64,000 nt of DNA. It comes from Datisca glomerata (Eukaryota > Streptophyta > Magnoliopsida > Cucurbitales > Datiscaceae). The translations under genes and the position numbers were made by a program. Below, piece by piece: positions 25,166 to 36,677 of this stretch; position 1 is the stretch's first letter; each line of letters opens with the position of its first letter. The notes below the pieces were generated by a model that was not told where the DNA came from, ran no database searches, and saw only the letters and a list, made by a program, of their open reading frames with translations. The stretch covers positions 2,017,109 to 2,081,108 of the forward strand of contig QANY01002375.1 in NCBI GenBank assembly GCA_003255025.1, read 5' to 3'.

Positions 25166-25910
25166 TAGGCTACATAACGCTTGCATAAACATATAATAAA
25201 TAATTCACAAATTGAGGGTATAAAATATATCAAAATTATTTAAAACTAAAATAAAAATCCATAAAATATATCAAAATTATTTTGGTTTAAAATTGACAAA
25301 TAACTCAATTGAAATTCGTCTTTGATATTCTGGCATTTGTTGTTGAGTTATTTTTTGGAGGTTCTTCCCATATGCGAGGGCTTCGACAAACTTAAGGCTG
25401 AATACCCCACAATTGAACCTACAAAACACATGAAATACAAAAACACAATTAGGTAATATGTATGAAATTTTAAGTGGACTTTCAAAAAATGTATATTTCA
25501 CTTACCAATTCTCTTGGTGGACACTTCATGATCTCATATTTCCACTCATCTTTCGGATTAAGCTCTTGTCTTCTCTCATATATGTTCATCATTTGAAGAA
25601 GCCAATGGGCAATCTTCATGAAATGTTTCATTATACAAGGAGCGTTGATATGACGTGTTCATGGAGTTATAAATATGAATACACTGACCAAACAAATCAA
25701 GTTATAAATATGAATACCTTATCCGATTGTTCCCGGCTCCTTCCAAAATCCGTTTGTAAGCCAAGCACCAGGTGCCTGAGCTGATCATCAACGTTAATAT
25801 CCCAGTCTGCATGATCTTGCTCAAACTCTGCCATTGGGCCGACAGGTTCTCCTGTGATGTCACGGGAAAAAATTAAGTCATCGACGTCAATAAAAAATGG
25901 TCATGATTAC

Positions 25911-26048
25911 TACACGAGGCTCGTGAAAGCCTCGTGTAGAGTAAATGAGGCGTGTGAAGGGCTCATGTAGACTACACGTGGGCCCGTGAAGGAATCGTGT
26001 AGACTACACGAAGTCTACACGGGGCCCGCGAAGGCCTCGTGTATACTA
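25911..26048. repeat. Palindromic repeat cluster 1 (CGTGTAG family)
   Basis: About 140 bases built from TACACGAGG and CCTCGTGTA words in alternating orientation, with GTGAAGG spacers. It lies between coding pieces of the DUF1985-Ulp1 gene. Confidence 0.75.
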
Positions 26049-26390
26049 CGGTGTGCACTTCTTTAAGCTCAAAAGTAAATCACCAACAAATCTTACTTAC
26101 TTGCAGAATCAAATCACCAACACTGATTCTAATATACGGGCTGTTTCTCGCAAATCCCCCTTATGAGCTCAAGGTATGAATCGATATGCTACAATGTAAT
26201 AAAAATTAGTTAATATATTTATAATTATTTTAAATATCACATTAAAAAGATTACAAATAACTTTGTACATCTGACTCTTGCCATTGATAAGGTGAAGAGT
26301 CTAGTTTTTTGAACCAGGTAAGGTCAACGGTGTAAAATCCAATGTCTACTTTCTCGTTCCTGTACACCGTAATTATAGATAAAAATTAGG

Positions 26391-26555
26391 TACACGATTG
26401 GATTACTACATGTTGGTTACACGATGCCAGTGTAACAATCGTGTATATTATACAATGGATACACGAGGTCAGTGTAACCATCGTGTAGTATACACGATGT
26501 CAGTTTAACTATCGTGCATACTACACGGTGGGTACACTGACCTCGTGTAGCCACT
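26391..26555. repeat. Palindromic repeat cluster 2 (CGTGTAG family)
   Basis: Alternating ACACGATG, CATCGTGTA and ACACGAGGTCAGTGTAAC words. Confidence 0.75.
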
Positions 26556-26784
26556 GAACTCCTTTAAATTTGAGTTTTTCTTCTACTTCCTTTGCTTTTT
26601 TTTTCATCTTTTTCTACTTTCTCTCATTCTTCTTTTTTCCCATCTTCCTTCTTTTCACATCCTCCTTATTACCTCCTCCTTATTACCTCCCTTCTCTTTT
26701 TCTCCTTCTATTTTTGTTTCTCCTTCTTCTTTTTTTCCATCTTCCTTCTTTTCATCTTCGCCTTCCTTCTCCTTATTACCTCCA

Positions 26785-26852
26785 TTCTCTTCTTCTTCTT
26801 CTTCTTCTTCTTCTTCTTCTTCTTCTTCTTCTTCTTCTTCTTCTTCTTCTTC
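26785..26852. repeat. (TTC)n microsatellite in a long pyrimidine tract
   Basis: More than 20 TTC units within a ~450-base C/T-rich stretch (26570-27040). On the minus strand it reads as Lys/Glu-rich, possibly the linker of the DUF1985-Ulp1 protein. The plus-strand Leu/Phe/Ser frames are not genes. Confidence 0.85.
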
Positions 26853-27439
26853 TCTTCCTTCTTCTTCTTCCTTCGCTTCTTCCTTTTCTTCTTCTTTCTC
26901 TTAATAATTTTCTTCATCTTTTTCCTTCTCTCCCACCATCTCCTCTTCTTCTTTTTCTTTCTCTACCATATGTTCTTCTTTTTCATCCTTCTCTCCTTCT
27001 TCATTTTTTTTCTCTCCCTTCTCAATCTTCGTCTCCTCCCCGTCAGATCGAGGACAGAATGAGTAATTATCTGGTTTCGATGTTACCAGATGATCCATCA
27101 AAATTTTAATTTGGAAAATGCAAATGAAATGTCTGATTGCATGGACAAAATCTTCTTGCCCATTGAAGTGGTCTTTTGGTCCATTCCATTCAGACATTTC
27201 CTCACCCAATATTCAAGTCTATTGAACTTCTTGGACACAACCTTTTTCTCCTCTGTTTTTTCAATGGCCTCTTCGGACATCTTCATCTTCTTATTCTCCT
27301 CTTTGTTTTCAATGGCACCATCCTCCTCATTAGCCTCATCTTCTACTGGAAAGGGTGACTAAAGAGGTGTCGACTAAAAAAAACTTGTAATATTAAGATT
27401 TAGGAGACAAAACAGAAAAATGGTGACTACAGATCAATT

Positions 27440-27885
27440 ACATGGACATCATGTAGTCATCGTATAGACTACATGATAATTACACGAGATCCGTGTAGTC
27501 ATCGTGTAGTCTACATGATGGTTACAGGAGGTCCGTGTAGTCATCGTGTAGACTACACGATGCTTACACGAACCTCCTGTAACCATCGGTTAGACTACAA
27601 GATCGGTTATATGGATCACGTGTAGTAATCGTGTAACCATCGTGTAGACTACACGATGCCAAGATGAGATCAGTGTAACCATCGTGTAGACTACATGATG
27701 CCAAGACGAGATCAGTGTAACCATCGTGTAGACTACACGATGCCAAGACGAGATCAGTGTAACCATCGTGTAGATTACACGATGAATACACGAGATCAGT
27801 GTAACCATCATGTAGACTACACGATGATTACGCAAAGTCAATGTAACCATCGTGTAGTCTACACGATGACTACACGAGGTCTGTG
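27440..27885. repeat. Palindromic repeat cluster 3, with six copies phased at 42 bases
   Basis: A perfect or near-perfect palindrome (arms CATCGTGTAG and CTACACGATG around one base) starts at 27638, 27680, 27722, 27764, 27806 and 27848, an exact 42-base period. The spacer contains GAGATCAGTGTAAC. 27440-27630 holds less regular copies. Because 42 is a multiple of three, several frames stay open and give 14-residue repeat peptides, which I do not count as genes. Confidence 0.9.
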
Positions 27886-29079
27886 TTCAATAAGAAGAAG
27901 ATGATTTTGAACATACATTCTCTCCAACTACTGATCTCCAGAAGCTTTCTTCTTCTGTCTCCTCAGTAGGGACCAAAGAAAGAACTGTCAACTAAAAATA
28001 CAAGAAATATAAATTAGTATATGAGAAAGTAATATATAAATTAACTTGTCAACATATATTATTCTTCTAAAAGATTTTTTTGGTAGATTCTCAACTGGTA
28101 CTATCGTGGTCAGACACCACTTGAGAATTCTTGACACCTTGATTGAAACCTGGTTACCATACAATCTACCCACCAAGGGGATAGTTTCAAATACCCATGA
28201 CTATTTAATTAAAAGAGAGTAGTTCAGTATTCAACACATAAATAATTTAATACATCACTACATAGAATTAAATAAATTGTACTTGGAAGGCAAATGGACA
28301 TCCATTGAGTGAATACCCATGAACAGTAGCGGGAAATTTCTGTGTTTTTTTTTCCTTGATCTTTAAGATCACCAAAAATAACATTTGTATTCTTCACAAC
28401 TAATAATGATTTCATTGTTTTGGAGAATGAGAGGTCCCCCCCACAGATATTGGTTGAACGCTTCAAGGTCGTCAACCAAAACCAACCATCTCTTCTCAAT
28501 TAAGGTACGGTTCTCCTTCCCCAACACAAAATGCTCTAGCAAATAAATCAGAGTGACCTTGACCGCATCAGAATCTGACTTATATTCATAGCTCTTGAAC
28601 TTCTCCTCCAACTCAGCCATGGTTATTTATTGGGCTTTGGGAAAGTACAGATCAGAGAATCTGTTGGGGCCACGAGTCTTCTTCACATCCCGAGCTTCGC
28701 TGAACTTTAGTTCGGTAATCAAAGAGGACTCCTTCTTGGAGAAGCACAGTGGCTCCTCATTGATAAAAAATGGATCTCCTCTTCAGATGGAGCGTTGTCC
28801 ACATATTCGGCCTCCCTGGCCAGCACCTGGTGGCACACAGTTGTTGAAAACTTCAGGGATGGGAGATCAAGGAGATGACCAAAGCATGTCTCCCTAAATA
28901 GGGAGAGTTGAGTAGCTGTCAACTTAGTCTTGATAACTTCTACGCAGTGGGTATTACACTTTGTGTTGACCCCTTGCTTTTGGAATATTGTTAACGTCAT
29001 GGACGTATCTTAGTTGAATTTTTGACGAAGCCATAACTTGTAGAATAGTCAAGGCAAACATAAAATCGGGAAATGTACA

Positions 29080-29320
29080 TGATGATCGTGTAGTCTACAC
29101 GAGGCTTACATGATCCTCGTGTAACGTACACTAGACTTACACGACCCTTATGCAGTCCTTGTGTAGCCTACACGAGGCTTACACGACTCTCGTGTAGTCC
29201 TCGTGTAACACATACTAGGCTTACACGACCCTTGTATAGTCATCGTGCAGCCTATACGACCCTTGTGTAGTTCTCGTGCAGCCTACACGAGACTTACACG
29301 ACCCTCGTGTAACCTAGAAA
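29080..29320. repeat. Palindromic repeat cluster 4 (CGTGTAG family)
   Basis: Repeated CTTACACGACCCTCGTGTAG and CCTACACGAGGCTTACACGA words. It lies just upstream (minus sense) of the DUF1985 start. Confidence 0.8.
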
Positions 29321-29329
29321 ACAGACACT

Positions 29330-30599
29330 TACCAAGACTAGAACCTCAGAAACCTGGAAAAAAAAACATAAAAAACCAGGAGAAAAAAACACTCAGAAAT
29401 CCAAAAAAAATATTAGAAACGCAAATAAACAACCTTCTTATTATTTGGACATCCACAAAAAATAGAAATGCAGAAATCTAGAAAAAAACTATAAGAAACC
29501 CAAAAACTTACCTTGTTGTTTTTCCTTGTTGTGGGAGACAAAGACTCAAGGATTTGCAGAGAATTAGAGATGTTGCGACTTTGAGATAGATAAAGATAGT
29601 AACAGTAAGAGAGAAATGTGGGAAGCGCAAGTGAGAGAAATGAATGGGTGATGTTTCGTGTAATGAAAAAGTGTAATCATCACCTTTTTTAGCCGTCGTT
29701 TGGAATTCGTGAAGGGAACTCTTTGGTAACTTCACATACCGATTTTGAATTGATGGTGGGCTCGGGGTCAATGTAAGCAAAAATTAGTGATAGAGTTTAT
29801 TTTTGTAAAATAATTAATCTAGTGGTCCAATTTAACAAAAAAAACCCAAAACATTACCAGTTTCCCGGAAATTTTTGTGCGACCTCTTTCCTGGGGAAAG
29901 TTAAAACGTCAAAATAATGACATTTTCCAATCATTTGAAGAGAAACAACTCCGATTTAGAAATCCCATACATTTTTAAGAGAAAAATGGAGATAAACGTT
30001 TATCAAAGTCAAAGGAGTCGGATTAAAATTTTAAATAAATTCAAAGTGAGCAAGAAATTCCCAGTTGCTGCTGCTCTGCTAATTTGGTTCCATAGTGGTT
30101 GCGGTAGAAACTTTTGTTGTAGATTTCCTTCCGCGGTCCGCCTATGAATACGTCTTAATTTTCACTCTTGATATGCGCAAGCACAATGCTCGCACTTTGG
30201 TTGTCGCAACGCAATAACACTCTGAGATAGTTTTCTTTTTCTGATTTCGTCCTCACACTTCACTTTTACCCGTCTTTTAGCCCTTCCGTTAGTCTCAAAC
30301 GATCTTCTGTCACAACAAAATCAAGCGATCGAAAAGTATGCGAAACTTTTGCTGGGAAAGAAGGAAAAGAGGGGGGTATTTTTATATTTAAAAAAAGTTG
30401 CTGTAACCCTTTAATTTAAAGGAAGTAGACTTTTTACGGTCGGTTGGCTCTATCTTTTAGAGAAAAGTTAAATCGAACTGAAAATGACGGTTCTTCTATA
30501 TGAAAGACCGAACCCTTTAGAATATATTAAAAAATCTGAACCGATCAGACTGAACTTTAATTGGTCATTTCTGGAGGATTTTTTTATCTAAAATCAATT
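29330..30599. other. Intergenic; possible 5' end of the DUF1985 gene, otherwise nothing
   Basis: 29508-29780 is open on the minus strand but shows no domain. 30440-30590 has GAACCG / GGTTC words like the hAT-type relics. Confidence 0.3.
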
Positions 30600-30785
30600 T
30601 TACAGCAAATCTAGAAATCAGAGAAAGATACAGACTACGTTGATATAATCTTATGATTGGTAGAATCCTACGCAGATCTATAAATCACAGAAAGATACAC
30701 ACTATGCAGATCTTGGAAATTAGAAATCACATAAAGATACACACTACACAGATCACAGAAATTACATAAAGATACAACAGTAATC
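30600..30785. repeat. Degenerate ~50-60-base tandem repeats
   Basis: Four copies of a unit around AAATCACAGAAAGATACACACTA.. (first 20 bases shared) occur in a row, followed by a CT/GA-rich patch to 30990 with repeated GTCTCGAGTCGAGG words. Confidence 0.6.
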
Positions 30786-31052
30786 ATAGGAATCACAGAA
30801 ATCGTTGAGGTCGAGGCTGAGGCTCGTGGTCTCTGTGTCTGTGAAGGTCAAAGAGGTGGAGCGAGGTTGCGGCTCGAGGGCTGTCATCGTGGTCTCTGGT
30901 CTCGAGCTATCGTGGTCTCTAGTCTCAAGTCGAGGAAGGAGGTCACGACTGTCGAGGTCTTTAGTCTCGAGTCGAGGGAGGAGTTTGAAACTGAAAGAGA
31001 AGACAGAAGAGTCGTGTGACAAACAAAGGGATAAAACCTAAAAAATAATATT

Positions 31053-32507
31053 GTAACACTGGAAGACCGACTGAGGTTACTTCAATGATTTTTGAAATAA
31101 CGCGGAAGTTAGATTAAAATTTTTCTTTTAAAATCATTTCACGATTTATGGTATTTACATTTATTAGAGAAAAACTCAAATCACATTTCTAAAATTTAAG
31201 GTAAGACATTCATGGAAAAACTTTATTAAGCTTAGATAATATGAAGATTTTTCATAAATAACAAATGAAAATCAACTTTAAAATAGTAATTTTGAACCAC
31301 ATAGAAGCTAACCTTTAACATGCTAGAGTTCCACATATTACATTTCATGAATTTCCAATTCGTTTATGTGTCAAACAATGAAAACAAAATCATTACAGAA
31401 AACTGTTTTTCTTTAAGTAAAATAGTAACGTTCAAAAATACGATTCATTATGTGAAACTCATCGAAAAATCCTGAAAATTAACAGAGTTACTAAATATAC
31501 ATATAGAACAATAAGGTAAAAATTTTGGGATCAAAATGAGTTGATCTCAGTAATGAAATAACCCTAAGTTTAGGCATTGATAAACTGTTTTCCCTTGAAT
31601 GGGACAAAAAAATTTAGAAAATCGTATAAAACCGTAGAGTACGAGTTATGACCTAAGTTTTGTATGCTTCATTATGTTGATAATATACCATGAAAATTTA
31701 TCTCTTGTTTACGAAACTTGAAATCAAATTTACAGCATGTAGAAAAATATGAAAATCCCAGTTTTTACGAAAAGTCCTATCTTTTCTATCGAGAATGTTT
31801 CTCTCTTATTGAAAATGGTTCATGAGACTTATATGAATCATAAAAAGATTTCAAAACTCAGTATTATACAGATTTAAGAATAAAACATGTAAATCTAAAC
31901 TTAAACATTTAAGTTGAATAAAATAAAACAAGGATAACAAGGGTTTACCGAAGTATGTGACTTTTCTCAAAATTAAACGATCAAGGTTTCTCCCTCCAAT
32001 AACTAATGTTTTTAAGACATCGGGGATGAAAATTTCGTTCTATGGAGAGAGAAAAATAGGTTTACCTCTCAAAATGAGAGATTAAAGAAAATAGGATAAA
32101 AATAATCATAACCCTATAAATACCATGCATCAATTAGGTTTAGATAAAATAATAACATAATATATTTTAAAATCAGTTTTTAAATTTTAAAATAACTTCT
32201 AAGACTTATCACTCCTATATTTCATTTATTGAGATTTTGATTTTGCTAAAAGAAGTAACATCACAAAGTAAACATAGAAACTTATCAAATTATGTGTTAA
32301 TCATATTTATAAAAATTGTACAAATGCAATTTAATGTCCAACGTCAATGACCATTATAGAAAATTTTACATTGTGAAAAATCATTACTAATAATCACAAT
32401 AATTTAATTCATTCATTTTAAGCATAAAATCAAATTATCGTAACGATTCAATACAACAATAAAGAATTGAACTCGTGATTAAATGTAAGGTTAGTTGTGG
32501 TGTTACA
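31053..32507 (+). mobile_element. Solo LTR-like sequence (TGTAACAC...GTGTTACA)
   Basis: It starts TGTAACACTGG and ends GTGGTGTTACA, the short inverted ends common in plant Ty3/Gypsy (Tekay-like) LTRs. A TATA-like CCTATAAATACC lies at about 32113, roughly 390 bases before the right end, as expected for a plus-strand LTR. No coding region is attached and flanking 5-base duplications do not match clearly. Confidence 0.45.
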
Positions 32508-32524
32508 TACATATATATGAGTCA

Positions 32525-32695
32525 TACATGGGCGGTTCGGTCGGTCTGGTTAATAGGATGAAAATATTGACCGAATCGAAAGTTTGGTCATCTCCTAAAT
32601 GAATAGTGAACCGCCCAAATAAAATGAAAAAATCGTCCAACCCGATCAACTTCGGTTCGGCCCGGATCGGGTTACACGGTCTGGGCGGTTTCTAA
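32525..32695. mobile_element. hAT-like miniature element with GGTTCGG / CCGAACC words
   Basis: It starts near GGGCGGTTCGGTCGGTC and ends near CTGGGCGGTTTCTAAACACC. Layout is like 12711-13091, with CG-rich inverted words at both ends and an AT-rich centre. Confidence 0.4.
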
Positions 32696-32709
32696 ACACC
32701 CCCAAAACA

Positions 32710-32815
32710 GAAGAGTGTTTTTTTAGTTTCTTAAACTATAAGAATATAAAAATAAAATTAGAGGTATAATTTACGTTTTAATCAAAGTGCATGAGTGTAT
32801 TTTACATTTTAGCCT
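32710..32815. repeat. Isolated copy of the MULE terminal repeat
   Basis: It contains AAAGTGCATGAGTGTATTTT followed by ACATTTTAGCC, matching the terminal repeat of the 9990-12075 element. Confidence 0.4.
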
Positions 32816-33149
32816 TTATTTTAAACAAGGGGGAATTTGCGGAATAGACAATTTAAGGGGTGGTGTTTTAAGAAATGTCATTTTTCCAAAGTTTTATGTA
32901 AATAATAGATTTTCATAACTGTAAATAATTGTAGACCAAAATGACCTTAATCATTATGGTGTGTGTTTGACAGATTTTTAGGTAAATTAGTGGTATATAG
33001 TTGATATACCAATATGAAAAATAATTGAATTGAGGAAGTAATTAATGCTCAGTATACTATTTAAAATTTTATCGATTATAGGAAGCCAATTAATGCTAGA
33101 CATCAATAAAAAAATTTGAATTTTAAAAACCGTTAGAAATCGCTAAAAA

Positions 33150-33610
33150 TCTCAAATTTTTTATGTCAATCAATGAGATGATCAATTCATTCGTCTCAGT
33201 CTATATTATATGATCAGTGAATTGATCATCCCATTGATGGACTCAAAAAATGATATATCATTGATTGACTGATCAAATCCATCTGTTCCAATTTATTATT
33301 GGGGCGAATAGATTGATCATCTCATTGATTGACCTGAAATTTTTGGGTCAATCAATGATATCTCATTGATTGACTGATTAATCAATTTGGTCTATCTATT
33401 GTATAGGTGTTTGAAACACTTTCAGGTCAATCAATGAGACGAGACAGAGATATTTCAAACGCCTCTATAATAGAATGGGGCGAATGGATTGATCATCTCA
33501 TTGATTGGCTGATAAATCCATTCATCTCAATCTATATTATAGGGTCAATAGATCGATCATACCATTGATTTACCTGAATTTTTCGGGTCAATCAGTGATA
33601 TATTATCAAT
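33150..33610. repeat. Array of inverted and direct GATTGATCATCTCATTGATTG repeats
   Basis: At least seven copies of TCAATGAGATGATCAAT and its complement occur in both orientations, with GGGGCGAAT and TCTATATTATA spacers. Adjacent copies can pair. No coding potential. Confidence 0.75.
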
Positions 33611-33619
33611 TGACTCGAA

Positions 33620-36420
33620 AATGTTGAATTTTGATATAATTAAATAACTAATTAATTACTTTAATATCTTCTATAATCGACATGAGCCATAAACAAGGAA
33701 AGAATTAACATACTTAATTAAATGTTGAAAATATGTAAAATCAGGGGTAATGTCGTCTCTTCAAATTTCAATCAATAAATGATTGGCGAAGTGGCAAAAA
33801 AACTTATTTATTTTTCTAAAGCTGAAAACAAAACTGTTATTTTTTAAAGTGAGTTTCAAAACCTGTTTATTTGGTGCAATTACTTTTTAAGCTTTTCAGG
33901 AAAATATGGCGCTATAAAAAAATAAAGAAAAATGGCCAAAAGCGTATTTGTTTTGCACAAATGGCCGAAAATTACAAGGCTCATATATTTGAAACCTACA
34001 TAATATATTGAAAAGACAACGCTACCCTCATTATAATACTAACAAAAGGTTTTGGCATCATCTTTATCTTTGAACCTTAGCATCATTGAACAGAAACAAA
34101 GTAAAAAAGGCAATAATGGTGAAAGTTTTCGGTCTGTGTTTTTGTTCTTTATAATTTTGGTTTGTGTTTTTGTTCTCTATAACTTTCATTCAAATCTCTT
34201 TCTTCTATATATGGTTTGAGTAGAGATTGTTAATACGGGAAGAACAAATAGGGGAGTACAGTTCAAATCTCTGCTTATAATTTTCGTTCAAATAAGGGAA
34301 AAATAGAGATTATAATTTTCATTCAGAATCTCTACTATATATTTGTCGAATCTCTGCTTATAATTTTCCATTATTCCTTGATAGTTGTTTCTCTGCCATT
34401 TTCGGTTAAGAAAAATAGAATTCAAGTTTTTGAATAGAGAGTGTAGATAAGAGAATAACATATGGGGTAAATTGGAAGAGATGGCTTTAAGCAGCCAAGA
34501 TATTTTTTACCTTGTCGTGGTTCAAAAGGTGGTTGTTCTTTGGTGGTGGCCGGTGGGTGTTTTTGGGGTTTATGAAGAACTAAATTTCTTGTTGGACATA
34601 GAGCTTTGTTAGCAATTTTAGTCTCTGTAATTTTCTGATTGAATCTGTTTTGCAATTCTCTATGATTCTCAGTAATCCTCTATAATTCTCAGTTTATTTT
34701 AGTCTCCGTAATTCTCTTTATTTTTCGGACAGTCGGACAGAGAGTTTTGTTAGCAATTTTAGAAAGAAAGTTTTGTTTAAGAGGTGAGTAAATAGACATT
34801 AACTATAGGTATTAATCCAATTTCTAATTGTATAGGCAGTTAAGTAAAGGATAGTATACTATGAGTATATATTTAATTCCTCAAAATAATCAGGTTTGAC
34901 AAAGTATATACAAATAAGTAAATGATAATATACTATAAGCGTATATCCAATTTCATGAATATATCTATTGCTATATTAATTGGTCAACATTCTTGACATC
35001 AAATAGAAAATTAGTATATACCTATAGTATCTAAGCATATAGTTGTTTATTGTTTGTTAGCAGAGACATGCTCGATTTAGTACATTGTTATAGATGAACT
35101 AGTATATGTCTATTTACTCACAATATATTAACATACATCCAACGTAATGACTATGAGGCCAAAACACATAGCAAACAAAACAAAATGCTCCAATATTAGT
35201 AAGCATAGATATAAAATTAAACAAATTCATGAAAATTGCTGCCTCACAGTTAAATATTACATATAACGGTAATTTATGCAATGGTAAGCATATGTTTATA
35301 TCATGAATACTTAATACATTTCTCTTACAAGAAAAAGAAATGAAAAGCAAAATGTTACAAGAAGCTCAAACATCGACCATAGCAAACAAAAAACAACATG
35401 TGCGAAAGAAAAAGCAACCGTAGATTCAAGATGAAGCCCCCATCGAAGAAAATGAGACAATCACTAGTAGATAAACATATACCATATGGTATAAGAAAAT
35501 ATAGCATATAACAAATGATATCGTATAACATTGTATGAAATTATATACCATTGAGTATATGTTTATATACTATATTTTAAATATTCCAAACAATTGAATA
35601 AACAATATATAATGATATAATGTACGGTATATATATATAAACTACGTAACAAACATACAAAATAATGATTCAATAATAAAAAGCGCAAAACACGATGCAA
35701 GCAATAAAAATCAAAATAACGATGGCGGGAACTAGACAAACTGAATTCAACAATCAATATAACGATTCAACAATAAAAAATGAAAAGAATAACAAAACTT
35801 TGTATTCTTCATTAAAGAAAAAACCCACATGAATTAAGAGCTTAAAGATATTGGTAAAATATTAAAGTAATTGTGTGAGCAGAGAGACAAAAGACAAGCG
35901 AGAAATGCTAGAGCTTAATATTCTGAGTAGAGAGACAAAAGTCAAGAGAGAGAGAGAAAACATTAATGACCCAAAAAATTTCTGCAATATTGGCTATGGA
36001 AAACGTCGGAGACAAGGAAGAAGATACTACATGTCGCCGCTACGATTGTGACGAAGCATAATATTACTTATAAGTTATAACAAACCCAAATTTTTACTGC
36101 AATTTTGGTGGAAAAATAAGTGGAATAAACCAGCAAATTTCGTTGCAATTTTGATGGAAGAATTCGTCGAAGCCGTGGAAGATAAAGTGCAGCGGCGTCT
36201 TAGGTGCTGGAATAAAGATGCCGAATTAAAAATAATAAACCTAAAAAAATACTTTGAGTTTTATAAAGGATCAAACGTAAAGGATTAAATAAAAATAAAA
36301 GTATAATTAATTAACAACCTAAAATAAATGAGAATTTAATCATTTGTGTAAAATATAAAATTAAATTACATAATACAAAATTTAAAATTAACGTACAATA
36401 ATCCTCTAATTTTTTCCTAC
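33620..36420. other. Intergenic, no gene seen
   Basis: AT-rich. 34830-35580 contains many GTATATAC/TATACTATAG-type words on both strands. Short open frames have no recognisable domain. Confidence 0.4.
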
Positions 36421-36454
36421 TTTTTAAACAATCTGATTAAATGGGGCAATGATG

Positions 36455-36660
36455 AGTAACAGGCCCATTACATCTCTCCGGAATGGAATAAGAATGGACC
36501 AATGCAGGTTGAGAACCAAGACAAGTGGGGCTGTGGCCTTTGGAGTGGGGGAATCTCCGGGCTCATGTTGCCTATATAACGTCCAAAAAAATATCTGACC
36601 CTAATCTCTTTCTCTCTCCCTCTTACTCGCTCGCTCTCGCTCTGGTTCGACGAAGAATCT
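36455..36660 (+). promoter_or_regulatory. Promoter and 5' UTR of the TAF15b-like gene
   Basis: A TATA box (CCTATATAAC, 36571-36580) lies about 100 bases upstream of the ATG. A GGCCCATTA motif (36462-36470), the UP1/site-II-type element of growth-linked plant genes, lies upstream. The leader from 36605 to 36645 is a CT-rich tract common in plant 5' UTRs. Confidence 0.6.
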
Positions 36661-36677
36661 TGAATAAATCCTAGGTC

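Larger units (their letters stand above)
25277..29000 (-). pseudogene. DUF1985 / Ulp1-type cysteine protease gene of a MULE-like element, broken
   Basis: Minus-strand pieces form one gene of the plant DUF1985-Ulp1 type, a family carried mostly by Mutator-like transposons. From 5' to 3': 29000-28790 carries KLTATQLSLFRETCFGHLLD, the start of DUF1985; 28780-28620 continues in another frame (FINEEPLCFSKKESSLITEL); 28620-28369 carries KVTLIYLLEHFVLGKENR and LVLVDDLEAFNQY; 28340-28280 ends YSLNGCPFAFQ; and about 28200-28010 carries WVFETIPLVGRLYG. The C-terminus at about 25430-25277 reads RFNCGVFSLKFVEALAYGKN, the catalytic-Cys region of Ulp1 (C48) proteases, with Asn for the usual Asp before Cys. 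The frame changes inside DUF1985 fall at homopolymers. Palindromic repeats fill the segments between coding pieces. Whether any product is made is doubtful. Confidence 0.65.

Noticed and set aside
26570..27109. Long plus-strand frames rich in Leu/Phe/Ser and a minus-strand Lys-rich frame
   Set aside because: They are translations of the TTC microsatellite and its pyrimidine-rich flanks; no domain and no gene structure.
27440..27885. CRISPR-like array of regularly spaced repeats
   Set aside because: The spacers are repeats too, the DNA is eukaryotic, and no cas-like genes are present.
27564..27904. Frames encoding 14-residue repeat peptides on both strands
   Set aside because: They exist because the 42-base repeat is a multiple of three; both strands and several frames are open, so coding is not indicated.
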